From: Clostridia bacterium
Lineage (GTDB): Bacteria > Bacillota > Dehalobacteriia > Dehalobacteriales > Dehalobacteriaceae
NCBI GenBank assembly: GCA_012838175.1
Contig: DUPU01000168.1
Coordinates: 1-50,096 of the forward strand
Length of the DNA stretch: 50,096 bases
Direction: 5' to 3'
Positions 26,057-35,177 of the stretch are shown here, one piece after another. The position numbers and the translations under genes were made by a program. Position 1 is the stretch's first letter. The number at the start of each line of letters is the position of its first letter. The notes beneath the pieces were generated by a model. That model was not told the DNA's origin, searched no databases, and was given only the letters and a program-made list of their open reading frames with translations.

Positions 26057-29000
26057 TTGAAAAACACCATCTATCGGATATATGTGGAAAAGAAGCCCGG
26101 CTTTGACGGCGAAGCCGTCAGTTTGCTGCGGGACTTAAGAGAAAACTTAGGCCTTGCCGGGCTAGAACGGGTACGCATTTTGAATCGCTATGATATTGCA
26201 GGAATTACCGAGGAGATATATCGTCAGGGGAGGACCACCGTTTTTGCCGAGCCTACGGTGGATTGGGCTTATGATGAAGATTTCCCCTTGGACAGGGATG
26301 AAAAGGTCTTTGCCGTGGAATATTTGCCGGGTCAATATGACCAAAGGGCAGATTCTGCTGCCCAATGTTTGCAAATAATTACCCGGCAGGAACGCCCCCA
26401 GGTGTTGACGGCCAAGGTGATTGTACTGAAAGGTGAGCTTAGCCCGGCGGATTTGGAACGGGTAAAAGCTTATTATATTAATCCGGTGGACTCTCGGGAA
26501 GCCTCTCTGGCTAAACCGGAAACCCTTGACCTAGAGGTGCAGGAACCGGAAGATGTGGAGATACTGGAGGGCTTTACCGGGAAAACCGAGGAGGAACTGG
26601 AGAGTATCCACAAGGCCATGGAACTGGCCATGAGCCTGGAAGACCTGGCTTTTTGCCGGGATTATTTCCGAGATGAAGAGAGAAGGGACCCGACGGTTAC
26701 GGAAATTCGGGTTATTGACACCTATTGGTCGGATCATTGCCGTCATACTACTTTTTTAACCAAAATCGAAGAAATAAAAATCCCCAGCGGTTATTTTAAT
26801 ATTCCTGTGCACACGGCATACCGGGCTTATCTGAAATCCCGGGATACGGTATATGGTCTTACGCCTAAAGACATTTCCCTCATGGATATTGCCACCATAT
26901 GCATGAAGGAAATGAAGAAAAAAGGCAAACTGCCGGACTTGGATGAATCCGAGGAAATAAATGCCTGCAGCATTGTTGCCGAAGTTGATGTTGACGGCCG
27001 TAAAGAAGAATGGCTGATTATGTTTAAAAACGAAACCCACAACCATCCCACGGAAATTGAGCCTTTTGGGGGGGCGGCCACCTGTTTGGGGGGAGCCATT
27101 CGGGATCCCTTATCCGGTCGATCCTATGTGTATCAAGCTATGAGAGTAACCGGGAGCGGAGACCCTCGGGGCAAGGTAGAGGATACTTTGCCAGGAAAAC
27201 TGCCCCAGCGGAAAATCACGACGGGAGCAGCCGCCGGGTACAGTTCTTACGGTAATCAAATCGGTTTGGCTACCGGTCAAGTGGCGGAGGTGTATGACGA
27301 GGGCTTTGTCGCCAAAAGAATGGAAATCGGGGCGGTGATAGGGGCGGCCCCTAAAAAAAATGTGGTGCGTAAAAAACCTGTTCCCGGTGATGTGGTCATC
27401 CTTTTGGGAGGACGAACCGGGCGGGACGGGATTGGAGGCGCCACCGGGTCATCTAAGGAGCATACCAAAGAGTCTATTTTCACCTGCGGAGCGGAGGTGC
27501 AGAAAGGAAACCCGCCTACGGAGCGGAAAATCCAGCGCCTGTTTAGAAATCCTCAGGTGAGTACCTTGATTAAAAAATGCAATGATTTCGGAGCCGGAGG
27601 GGTATCCGTGGCCATCGGTGAATTGACCGATGGTTTAGATATCAACCTGGATGCGGTGCCGAAAAAATATGAAGGTTTAGACGGTACGGAACTGGCTATT
27701 TCCGAGTCCCAGGAGCGGATGGCGGTTGTGGTGGCGGAAGAGGATCGGGATAAGTTTATCGCTTACGCCAGGGAAGAAAATCTGGAGGCCACGGAGGTTG
27801 CCCGGGTTACCGCTAAAAGACGTCTTACCATGTACTGGCGGGGCAAGCCGATTGTGGATATCAGCAGGGATTTCCTTAATACCAACGGGATAAAGCAGAA
27901 GACTTCCGTTATTATTAATCCTGCGAAAAAGGAGGAAAACTATTTTTGTCATCCGTCCAAGGAGGTTGCCGCTTTTTTCCCGGATATGAAAAAGGCTTGG
28001 CTGGCCAACCTGCGCCAGTTAAACGTATGCAGCCAGAAAGGCTTGGGGGAATGTTTTGACAGTACCATCGGTGCCGGGACGGTACTTATGCCCTTTGGGG
28101 GCAAATACCAGGCAACCCCGGCGGAGGGAATGGCGGCTAAAGTGCCCGTGCCGGAGGGGGAAACCAATACGGTCACATTAATGACTTACGGTTATCACCC
28201 TCGCTTGGCCAAGTGGAGTCCTTTTCACGGCGCCCTTTATGCCGTGGTGGAAGCGGTGGCGAAAATTGTGGTTATGGGGGGAAGTTATAAAAAAACCCGG
28301 CTCACCCTCCAGGAATATTTTGAAAAATTAGGTCGGGATCCGAAAAAGTGGGGCAAACCCTGCGGTGCCCTTTTAGGGGCCTTTTATGCTCAAAAGAAGC
28401 TGGGGACTCCCGCCATCGGGGGAAAGGACAGCATGTCCGGGTCATTCCACGACCTCCATGTTCCCCCCACTGTAGTGGCCTTTGCTGTGAATACCACGGA
28501 CGTAAAGAGAGTAATCTCTCCGGAATTTAAAGGCATCAACAGTAAAGTGGTCTATATCCCCTTAATCTGTGATCAATATGAAGTTCCAGATTTCGAAGAA
28601 TTGAAAGCTACTTTTGAGAAGGTAGAGGAATTAATCGGGTCGGGAGTGGTTCTCTCCGCATCCACCATAAAATGCGGCGGACTGGCGGAAACAGTGAGTA
28701 AAATGTGTTTTGGCAACCGCCTGGGATTTGCCTTCTGGAATGAGATGGATCCGGAATCCCTGTTTCTCCCGGACCATGGCTCCCTCTTGCTGGAAATAGA
28801 TCCGGAAGTAAATCTTAAGGAAGTAATGGGTGAAATAACTTATGAGATTATCGGCCACACCGTGAAAAAGCCGGTAATTATGGTAAATGATACGGAAATC
28901 TCCATAGAAGAGGCTTATGCCCATTGGACTCAGCCTTTGGCCGGGATTTTTCCTGTAGAAACGGATCCGATTCCCGGCCGGCCGAATAAGCTGGAATTCA

Positions 29001-29836
29001 ACCGTCCCTTTTTCGGCAAGTCTTACATAAATATTGGCCGGCCCAGGGTTTTTATTCCCATTTTCCCTGGGACAAATTGTGAGTATGATACCCAGCGGGC
29101 TTTTGAAAAAGCAGGGGCGGAGGTAGACACCCTAGTGGTCAGGAATCTAACTCCGGGAGAAATTGCCCAATCAGTGGAAGAAATGGCTAAAAGAATCAGC
29201 CAAGCCCAGATTATCATGTTGGCAGGGGGTTTTAGTGCGGGGGACGAGCCGGACGGTTCCGGAAAATTTATTGCCGCCATGTTTCGCAATCCCCGGGTAA
29301 AAGAAGCCGTTACTAAACATTTGAAGGAACGGGACGGGTTGATGTTGGGCATCTGCAACGGCTTCCAGGCTTTGATTAAGTTGGGGCTGGTGCCCTACGG
29401 GGAGATTATCGAGATCAGGGAGGACTCTCCCACTTTAACCTTAAATAAAATCGGGCGGCATATATCCTGTTTGGTACGGACGAAAGTTGTTTCGGTGCTT
29501 TCACCCTGGTTTAATAACATGCAGGTGGGAGATATCCATACCATTGCCGTATCCCATGGGGAAGGCCGGTTTGTGGCTCCTCCTCATGTGCTTAAGACTT
29601 TGGCGGAACAAGGGCAGATTGCCACCCAGTACGTTGATTTTGACGGTGCACCCAGTTACCATATTTCTTTTAATCCTAATGGTTCCATGGAGGCGGTGGA
29701 GGCCATAACCAGCCCGGACGGCCGGGTTTTGGGGAAAATGGGTCATTCCGAAAGAATGGCGCCTTACGTTGCGGTAAATGTACCCGGTGAAAAGAACCAG
29801 CCTATATTTGCCGCCGGAGTCAACTATTTTAAGTAA
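26057..29836 (+). CDS. purL: Phosphoribosylformylglycinamidine synthase, single-chain form
   Basis: Converts FGAR and glutamine to FGAM. The 1259-residue protein is the long fused type (N-terminal linker, two AIRS-like halves, glutaminase) rather than the PurS-PurL-PurQ trio. Marks: TVTEIRVIDTYWSDHCRHTTF, FKNETHNHPTEIEPFGGAATCLGG, FGAGGVSVAIGELTDGL, GGKDSMSGSFHD, and a class I glutaminase with GGFSAGDEPDGSGKF, nucleophile Cys in GICNGFQAL and His-Glu in SHGEGRF. The TTG start lies nine bases after AGGAG. It is 21 kb from purFMNHD and divergent from cotJ, so it has its own promoter; I see no purine riboswitch upstream. A terminator follows. Confidence 0.97.
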   Translation: MKNTIYRIYVEKKPGFDGEAVSLLRDLRENLGLAGLERVRILNRYDIAGITEEIYRQGRTTVFAEPTVDWAYDEDFPLDRDEKVFAVEYLPGQYDQRADSAAQCLQIITRQERPQVLTAKVIVLKGELSPADLERVKAYYINPVDSREASLAKPETLDLEVQEPEDVEILEGFTGKTEEELESIHKAMELAMSLEDLAFCRDYFRDEERRDPTVTEIRVIDTYWSDHCRHTTFLTKIEEIKIPSGYFNIPVHTAYRAYLKSRDTVYGLTPKDISLMDIATICMKEMKKKGKLPDLDESEEINACSIVAEVDVDGRKEEWLIMFKNETHNHPTEIEPFGGAATCLGGAIRDPLSGRSYVYQAMRVTGSGDPRGKVEDTLPGKLPQRKITTGAAAGYSSYGNQIGLATGQVAEVYDEGFVAKRMEIGAVIGAAPKKNVVRKKPVPGDVVILLGGRTGRDGIGGATGSSKEHTKESIFTCGAEVQKGNPPTERKIQRLFRNPQVSTLIKKCNDFGAGGVSVAIGELTDGLDINLDAVPKKYEGLDGTELAISESQERMAVVVAEEDRDKFIAYAREENLEATEVARVTAKRRLTMYWRGKPIVDISRDFLNTNGIKQKTSVIINPAKKEENYFCHPSKEVAAFFPDMKKAWLANLRQLNVCSQKGLGECFDSTIGAGTVLMPFGGKYQATPAEGMAAKVPVPEGETNTVTLMTYGYHPRLAKWSPFHGALYAVVEAVAKIVVMGGSYKKTRLTLQEYFEKLGRDPKKWGKPCGALLGAFYAQKKLGTPAIGGKDSMSGSFHDLHVPPTVVAFAVNTTDVKRVISPEFKGINSKVVYIPLICDQYEVPDFEELKATFEKVEELIGSGVVLSASTIKCGGLAETVSKMCFGNRLGFAFWNEMDPESLFLPDHGSLLLEIDPEVNLKEVMGEITYEIIGHTVKKPVIMVNDTEISIEEAYAHWTQPLAGIFPVETDPIPGRPNKLEFNRPFFGKSYINIGRPRVFIPIFPGTNCEYDTQRAFEKAGAEVDTLVVRNLTPGEIAQSVEEMAKRISQAQIIMLAGGFSAGDEPDGSGKFIAAMFRNPRVKEAVTKHLKERDGLMLGICNGFQALIKLGLVPYGEIIEIREDSPTLTLNKIGRHISCLVRTKVVSVLSPWFNNMQVGDIHTIAVSHGEGRFVAPPHVLKTLAEQGQIATQYVDFDGAPSYHISFNPNGSMEAVEAITSPDGRVLGKMGHSERMAPYVAVNVPGEKNQPIFAAGVNYFK

Positions 29837-29842
29837 AGAAGG

Positions 29843-29872
29843 GGCAGGGGAGTTATCTCCTGCCGTATTTTT
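29843..29872 (+). terminator. Intrinsic terminator after purL
   Basis: GGCAGGGGA (29843-29851) pairs with TCTCCTGCC (29856-29864) with one G-U pair and loop GTTA, followed by GTATTTTT. It begins seven bases after the purL stop. Confidence 0.85.
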
Positions 29873-29914
29873 CAATCTGAAGGGGAAACAGGCAGGATGA
29901 AGGGAGTGTTTCCG

Positions 29915-31339
29915 GTGGATTATAAATTTTTGCTGGAGTCCATATTAAAGTATTTGGATGAAGGGGTGCTGGTGGTAGACTGTAATGCCAATATTACCTT
30001 TTTTAATGAGCCGGCCACCAATATTGCCGGAATTGATTTAGAAGGTGCGATCGGGAAAAACATTTTGGAGATTTTTCCCGATTTAACTCCGGAAACAAGT
30101 ACTTTTTATCATGTGTTAAGAACCCGGAAGCCCTTAATTGAACACGTACAAACCTATACCAATTACCAGAACAAAAGGGTGACCACCGTTACTACCACGA
30201 TCCCTCTGATTGAAAAGGGTAAATTAATCGGTGCCCTGGAGATATACCGCAGTTTGCACTTGGTAAAAAAACTATCCGACAAAATCATTTCCCTTCAACA
30301 TGAACTTTTCGCCATGCACCGGAACCGGAAAGATTTAAAGGGGAACGGTACTTCATATACCATTGAGGATATTATCGGCAACAGTCCTTCAATGGTCAGG
30401 CTGAAAGACCAAATCTACAAGATTGCCGACAGTTCTTCGCCGGTACTGGTGCTGGGGGAAACAGGCACCGGAAAAGAGATGGTGGTACAAAGCATTCACA
30501 ATGCCGGCATGACCCGGCGGAATAAACCCTTTGTGGCCCAAAACTGCGCCGCCATTCCGGAAGCTTTGTTGGAGGGTATTGTTTTCGGCACCTCCTTAGG
30601 CAGTTTTACCGGTGCTAAGGATAAGCCGGGCCTGTTTGAACTGGCCAACGGGGGCACCTTGTTTTTAGACGAAATAAATTTAATGGACCTGGGTTTGCAG
30701 GCGAAACTTCTCCGGGTTTTGCAGGATGGGGTGGTACGCAGGGTAGGCAGCTCGGAGACGATTAAGGTGGACGTACGGGTAATTGCCGCCACCAATGAGG
30801 ACCCATTAAAATCTGTGGCTGATAGGACTTTGCGAGAGGACCTGTATTACCGGCTTAATGTCATCAGTCTCTTTGTACCTCCTTTGAGAGAGAGAAAAGA
30901 AGATATCCCCCTGTTGGTGGATTATTTTATTAAGAAAAACAACCAGGAACTGAAAAAGAATGTCACTGGGGTAACCAAAGACTGCTTAGAGATGCTCATG
31001 TCTTATGATTGGCCGGGAAATGTTAGGCAGTTGAAATTTGCCATTGAAAGCATCATGAATTTTACGGAAGCTCCGGTTATTGGCAGGGAAGATTTGCCTC
31101 CCCTGATCCGGAATGTCCATGCCGAGGTTCAGAACGAGGAAAACGGGGAATTATCTCCTTCCTTTCAAAGTTCTTTAAAGGAGTCGGTGGAGCTTTTTGA
31201 GAAAAATTTAATTTTATCCGCTTTGAAAGAGTCCCGGGGAAATATTGCTGAAGCGGCCCGCCTCCTGAAAGTCCCCAAACAGACCTTGCATTATAAAATC
31301 CAGAAATACGGAATCCGGATAGAATTTAATCCCAATTAA
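29915..31339 (+). CDS. Sigma-54 dependent transcriptional activator with PAS sensor domain
   Basis: A bacterial enhancer-binding protein. The GTG at 29915 is preferred (AAGGGAG eight bases before); an ATG at 29897 would add six residues. Order: PAS domain (about 1-115: LDEGVLVVDCNANITFFNEPA), AAA+ domain (about 145-380) with Walker A GETGTGKEM, Walker B GGTLFLDEI and arginine-finger region, and a Fis-type HTH at the C-terminus (SRGNIAEAARLLKVPKQTLHYKIQKYGI split around residues 445-470). The sigma-54 contact loop reads GSFTGA instead of GAFTGA. No receiver domain, so a small ligand probably binds the PAS domain. A sigma-54 promoter lies 200 bases downstream, before the glycyl-radical genes it likely controls. 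Confidence 0.93.
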   Translation: MDYKFLLESILKYLDEGVLVVDCNANITFFNEPATNIAGIDLEGAIGKNILEIFPDLTPETSTFYHVLRTRKPLIEHVQTYTNYQNKRVTTVTTTIPLIEKGKLIGALEIYRSLHLVKKLSDKIISLQHELFAMHRNRKDLKGNGTSYTIEDIIGNSPSMVRLKDQIYKIADSSSPVLVLGETGTGKEMVVQSIHNAGMTRRNKPFVAQNCAAIPEALLEGIVFGTSLGSFTGAKDKPGLFELANGGTLFLDEINLMDLGLQAKLLRVLQDGVVRRVGSSETIKVDVRVIAATNEDPLKSVADRTLREDLYYRLNVISLFVPPLRERKEDIPLLVDYFIKKNNQELKKNVTGVTKDCLEMLMSYDWPGNVRQLKFAIESIMNFTEAPVIGREDLPPLIRNVHAEVQNEENGELSPSFQSSLKESVELFEKNLILSALKESRGNIAEAARLLKVPKQTLHYKIQKYGIRIEFNPN

Positions 31340-31357
31340 TACAGGGGCTTCCCTTTA

Positions 31358-31377
31358 ATTTATCTCGTAGGATAAAT
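31358..31377. promoter_or_regulatory. Inverted repeat, candidate activator-binding site
   Basis: ATTTATC-tcgtag-GATAAAT is a perfect 7-bp inverted repeat about 165 bases upstream of the sigma-54 -24 element, a usual distance for an enhancer site. Weaker dyads nearby are GTCC...GGAC at about 31392-31407 and GTCT...AGAC at about 31434-31449. Binding by the adjacent activator is inferred. Confidence 0.35.
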
Positions 31378-31541
31378 CTCCCATATCGTTCGTCCGGAAA
31401 TCGGGACAAAAGCCAAAAATTATGACGTTATTGTCTGAAAATTAAGACTTAAAGGTTAATTCTTTATATCTAAGAAAATATGACATGAGGAGAAAGCCTA
31501 GATGAAAGGTCTGTCAAATATTTTTTATCCTCTTTCTGGAA

Positions 31542-31558
31542 TTGGCATAAGAATTGCT
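31542..31558 (+). promoter_or_regulatory. Sigma-54 (-24/-12) promoter of the glycyl-radical operon
   Basis: TTGGCATAAGAATTGCT: the invariant GG (31544-31545) and GC (31556-31557) are separated by exactly ten bases, with TTGGCA and TTGC as in the consensus TGGCAC-N5-TTGC. It lies 80 bases before the activase start and next to a gene for a sigma-54 activator. Confidence 0.85.
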
Positions 31559-31637
31559 TTATAAATAGTCAGTCCCCCATGAGTTTCCCTAATAATAGTA
31601 GATAGACAGAATTTTTTCATAAATTGAGGTGAGTGTT

Positions 31638-32540
31638 TTGCACCAGGGAAAGGTTTTCAATATTCAGCACTATTCTATTCATGACGGGCCGGGGATTCGT
31701 ACCACGGTTTTTTTAAAGGGTTGTCCTTTAAACTGCCATTGGTGTCATAACCCGGAAAGCATGGATCTAAAGGAACAGATGATTTACCGCATACAAAAAT
31801 GCATTGGCTGCGGGGACTGCATTGTCCATTGCCCGGAAAAAGCCCTGTCCATGGGAGATAACGGAATCATTAGAAATGAAGAACTTTGCACTTTATGTGG
31901 GCGCTGCGGAGAAGTATGCCCTACCAATGCTATGGAAAAGGTGGGGAAAACAGCCTCTGTGGAAGAAATCATGGCAGAAATTGAAAAAGACCAGGTGTTT
32001 TTTGAGGAATCCGGGGGTGGGGTAACCTTTTCCGGAGGCGAGCCCTTGCTCCAGCCGGATTTGTTAATCCCTCTCCTTGACGCTTGTAAAAACAAGGGCA
32101 TTCATACGGCTTTGGATACCTCAGGTTATGCCCGGTGGGAAACATTGCAGGCTGCGGCGGAAAAAACGGATCTATTCCTGTATGATTTAAAGCATATGGA
32201 TCAGGAGGCACATGAAAAATATACCGGTGTCCCTAATACTCTGATTTTAGAAAACCTAATAAAATTGAGCCGGATGCACCAAAATATTTGGATCCGGGTG
32301 CCGGTTATTCCCGGCATTAACGACGGGGAGGAAAACGTCCATAGGATGGGTGAGTTTGTTAAGTCTTTAGGGATTAAGAAACTTTTTCTTCTACCCTATC
32401 ACGATATTGCCGCCGGTAAGTATGCATTATTGGGCAAGCCCTTTTTATTAAAAGGAGTGCGGCCGCCTGCCAAAGAAAAGATGCAGGAGTTGAAGGAATT
32501 AATAGTCCCTTATGGGATAGAAGTAAAGATAGGAGGTTGA
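31638..32540 (+). CDS. Glycyl-radical enzyme activating enzyme (radical SAM)
   Basis: Uses S-adenosylmethionine and a [4Fe-4S] cluster to place the glycyl radical on the enzyme encoded next. The TTG at 31638 is preferred (AGGTGAG five bases upstream, then MHQGKVFNIQHYSIHDGPG); a GTG at 31629 overlaps that site. About 300 residues: radical SAM motif KGCPLNCHWCH (CX3CX2C), an inserted two-cluster ferredoxin domain (KCIGCGDCIVHCPEKAL and LCTLCGRCGEVCPTNAM), TFSGGEPLLQ and YDLKHMD. The ferredoxin insert distinguishes it from pyruvate formate-lyase activase and is normal for activases of dehydratase-type glycyl radical enzymes. Confidence 0.95.
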   Translation: MHQGKVFNIQHYSIHDGPGIRTTVFLKGCPLNCHWCHNPESMDLKEQMIYRIQKCIGCGDCIVHCPEKALSMGDNGIIRNEELCTLCGRCGEVCPTNAMEKVGKTASVEEIMAEIEKDQVFFEESGGGVTFSGGEPLLQPDLLIPLLDACKNKGIHTALDTSGYARWETLQAAAEKTDLFLYDLKHMDQEAHEKYTGVPNTLILENLIKLSRMHQNIWIRVPVIPGINDGEENVHRMGEFVKSLGIKKLFLLPYHDIAAGKYALLGKPFLLKGVRPPAKEKMQELKELIVPYGIEVKIGG

Positions 32541-32577
32541 TGATGGTATGAGTAGTGTGATCAGAAGAGGAATAGGT

Positions 32578-34938
32578 ATGAATGACCGCATTGCTAAGCT
32601 AAGGGAACAAAGTGTCACAACCGAACCTACCCTTTCCATTGAAAGGGCGGTTTTGGTAACCGAAGCCTATAAAAAATATGCTGGCAAGGTTTCCGTTCCC
32701 GTTCTAAGAGCTTTGACCTTTCAACATCTCATGGAAAACAAGACAATCGTCATTAATGACGGGGAGTTAATTGTGGGGGAAAGGGGCCCTGCACCTCAAT
32801 CGGCACCTACCTTTCCGGAACTTTGCTGCCATTCCGTGGAAGACTTTGAAATCATTGACCGGCGGGAGAAAATTTACTTCCGGGTGGATGAGGAAACCAA
32901 GAGAATCCAGAAAGAAGTGATTATTCCTTATTGGCAGGGCAAGTCCATGCGGGATTTGCTTTTTAACAACATGACCGAGGAATGGAAGGAATGCTACGAG
33001 GCAGGCATTTTTACCGAATTTATGGAGCAAAGGGCACCCGGTCATACAGTGGGGGGAGACCAGTATTATAAAAAGGGTTTCCTGGATTTTAAAAAGGAAA
33101 TAGAGGAAGAAATTGCAGCCCTGGATTTCCTCAATGACCCGGATGCTTATGACAAGCAGGAAGAATTAAAGGCCATGGCCATCGCCTGTGATGCCATCAT
33201 CACCCTTGGCCGGCGTTACCGGGAACTGGCTTTGGAACTGGCGGAAAAAGAAACGGATCCGGTGAGAAAGAAGGAGCTGGAGCAAATAGGAGAAGTATGC
33301 GGCAGAGTGCCCGCTTATGCTCCCAGGACTTTTTGGGAGGCTATACAAATGTACTGGTTTGTGCATTTAGGGGTAGTTACGGAATTAAATACCTGGGATT
33401 CCTTCTGTCCCGGAAAATTGGACCAGCATCTTTATCCCTTTTATCAAAAAGAGGTAGCTGCCGGTACCCTGGATCGGGACCGGGCGAAGGAACTGCTGGA
33501 ATGCTTCTGGGTTAAGGTGAATAACCAGCCGGCTCCTCCCAAGGTGGGCATAACATTAAAGGAAAGCGGCACATATACGGATTTCTGCAATATCAATATC
33601 GGTGGAATTAAACCGGACGGTTCCGACGGGGTGAATGAGATTTCCTATCTTCTCCTGGAGATTATTGATGAAATGCGCATTCTACAGCCCAGTACCAACG
33701 TGCAGGTCAGCCGCAAAAATCCGGACCGGTTTCTCATGAAAGCTTTGAAAGTAATTCGGGAAGGGATGGGATTCCCCTCCGTCTTTAATACGGACGCCGT
33801 CGTGGAAGAATTGTTGCGCCAGGGAAAAACCCTGGAGGATGCCCGCACCGGTGGCACCAGCGGCTGCGTGGAAGTAGGGTGCTTCGGGAAAGAAGCCTAT
33901 ATTTTAACCGGCTACTTTAACCTGCCCAAGGTTTTGGAAATAACCCTCCATAACGGGACGGATCCGCGGACAGGAAAGAAGATTGGTATCGAAACCGGAG
34001 ACCCCTTGAAATTTTCTTCCTTTGATGAATTAATGGAAGCCTTTAAAAAGCAATTGCATCATTTTGTGGAGATTAAAATCCGCGGCAACCAGGTAATAGA
34101 AAAGCTTTATGCCAAATACATGCCGGCCCCCTTTATGTCGGTGATTATCGATGATTGCATCAAAAAAGGAAAAGACTACAACAATGGGGGTGCCCGCTAT
34201 AATACCCGCTATATTCAGGGAGTGGGCATTGCCAGCATTACCGATTCCCTTTCCGCCATCAGGTATCATGTTTTTGACCATAAGAACCTGACCATGGAAA
34301 AGCTTTTGGATACTTTGGCCAAGAATTTCGAGGGAGAAGAAAAAATTCGCCAGATGCTCTTAAATAAAACGCCCAAATACGGCAATGACGATGATTATGC
34401 CGACAGCATTATGCTCCAGGTCTTTAACGCCTACCATGATGAAATTAACGGGCGGAAAACCGTTTCCGGAGGCAAATATATTGTGGAAATGCTGCCTACC
34501 ACCTGCCATGTTTACTTTGGTTCTGTAATGGGTGCATCCCCTGACGGCAGATTAGCCGGGATGCCTTTGTCGGAAGGGATTTCCCCCGTTCAGGGAGCGG
34601 ACCGGAAAGGACCTACAGGAGTGATTAAGTCGGCGGCGAAAATGGACCATTTAAGAACCGGGGGTACTTTGCTGAATCAAAAGTTTACTCCTCAGCTTTT
34701 GGCAGATGAGGAGGGCCTGACGAAGGTGAAGGATTTAATCCGCACTTACTTTAAATTAGACGGGCATCATATCCAGTTTAACGTGGTCAGTGCGGATACC
34801 CTCCGCGATGCGCAAAAGAATCCGGACAAATACAGCAGCCTTATTGTCCGGGTGGCCGGATACAGCGATTACTTCAATAATCTGGATAAGGCTCTGCAGG
34901 ATGAAATTATTACCCGGACGGAGCATAAAAGCTTTTAA
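32578..34938 (+). CDS. hypD: Glycyl radical enzyme, probable trans-4-hydroxy-L-proline dehydratase
   Basis: Likely removes water from trans-4-hydroxy-L-proline to give pyrroline-5-carboxylate. Start at 32578 (AGAGGA six bases before, MNDRIAKLREQS); an ATG at 32548, 11 bases after AGGAGG, adds ten residues. In the long numbering: radical Cys440 and Glu442 in GTSGCVEVG, glycyl radical Gly771 in RVAGYSDYF. HypD residues I recall from Clostridioides (F152, H160, D278, S334, F340, C434, E436, Y450, T645, G765) all have identical counterparts here at a constant offset of six. CVE rather than CC excludes pyruvate formate-lyase; absence of CVEP argues against choline lyase. No proC is adjacent. Substrate is inferred, family is certain. 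Confidence 0.85.
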   Translation: MNDRIAKLREQSVTTEPTLSIERAVLVTEAYKKYAGKVSVPVLRALTFQHLMENKTIVINDGELIVGERGPAPQSAPTFPELCCHSVEDFEIIDRREKIYFRVDEETKRIQKEVIIPYWQGKSMRDLLFNNMTEEWKECYEAGIFTEFMEQRAPGHTVGGDQYYKKGFLDFKKEIEEEIAALDFLNDPDAYDKQEELKAMAIACDAIITLGRRYRELALELAEKETDPVRKKELEQIGEVCGRVPAYAPRTFWEAIQMYWFVHLGVVTELNTWDSFCPGKLDQHLYPFYQKEVAAGTLDRDRAKELLECFWVKVNNQPAPPKVGITLKESGTYTDFCNINIGGIKPDGSDGVNEISYLLLEIIDEMRILQPSTNVQVSRKNPDRFLMKALKVIREGMGFPSVFNTDAVVEELLRQGKTLEDARTGGTSGCVEVGCFGKEAYILTGYFNLPKVLEITLHNGTDPRTGKKIGIETGDPLKFSSFDELMEAFKKQLHHFVEIKIRGNQVIEKLYAKYMPAPFMSVIIDDCIKKGKDYNNGGARYNTRYIQGVGIASITDSLSAIRYHVFDHKNLTMEKLLDTLAKNFEGEEKIRQMLLNKTPKYGNDDDYADSIMLQVFNAYHDEINGRKTVSGGKYIVEMLPTTCHVYFGSVMGASPDGRLAGMPLSEGISPVQGADRKGPTGVIKSAAKMDHLRTGGTLLNQKFTPQLLADEEGLTKVKDLIRTYFKLDGHHIQFNVVSADTLRDAQKNPDKYSSLIVRVAGYSDYFNNLDKALQDEIITRTEHKSF

Positions 34939-34952
34939 TTAATGAAATACTT

Positions 34953-34995
34953 AAAGAATAGCAGTTCCGGTTGTTCGGAACAGCTATTCTTTTTT
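34953..34995 (+). terminator. Intrinsic terminator after the glycyl radical enzyme
   Basis: AAGAATAGC and GTTCCG on the left pair with CGGAAC and GCTATTCTT on the right across a single A-A mismatch, with loop GTTGTT, followed by a T-run to 34995. It ends the sigma-54 operon 15 bases after the stop. The remaining gap to 35177 holds no gene. Confidence 0.92.
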
Positions 34996-35177
34996 GTTCT
35001 CGTCTTAAAATTTTTTGTTTATTTAAATCGAATAGCATTAAAGGAACCGGCTTTATGCCGGGTTTAGAGAATGGATACAAATTTATTTTTATTGTTTTCG
35101 TGGAACTTTTTCCCGGGAAAATACGTATTTTTAATAATCGGAAAAATACATAAAAGATTAATAACAGGAGTATTAAA

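Noticed and set aside
32578-34938. Choline trimethylamine-lyase, glycerol dehydratase or pyruvate formate-lyase assignment
   Set aside because: The Cys loop is SGCVEVG, not CVEP or CC; no microcompartment genes; residue pattern agrees with hydroxyproline dehydratase.
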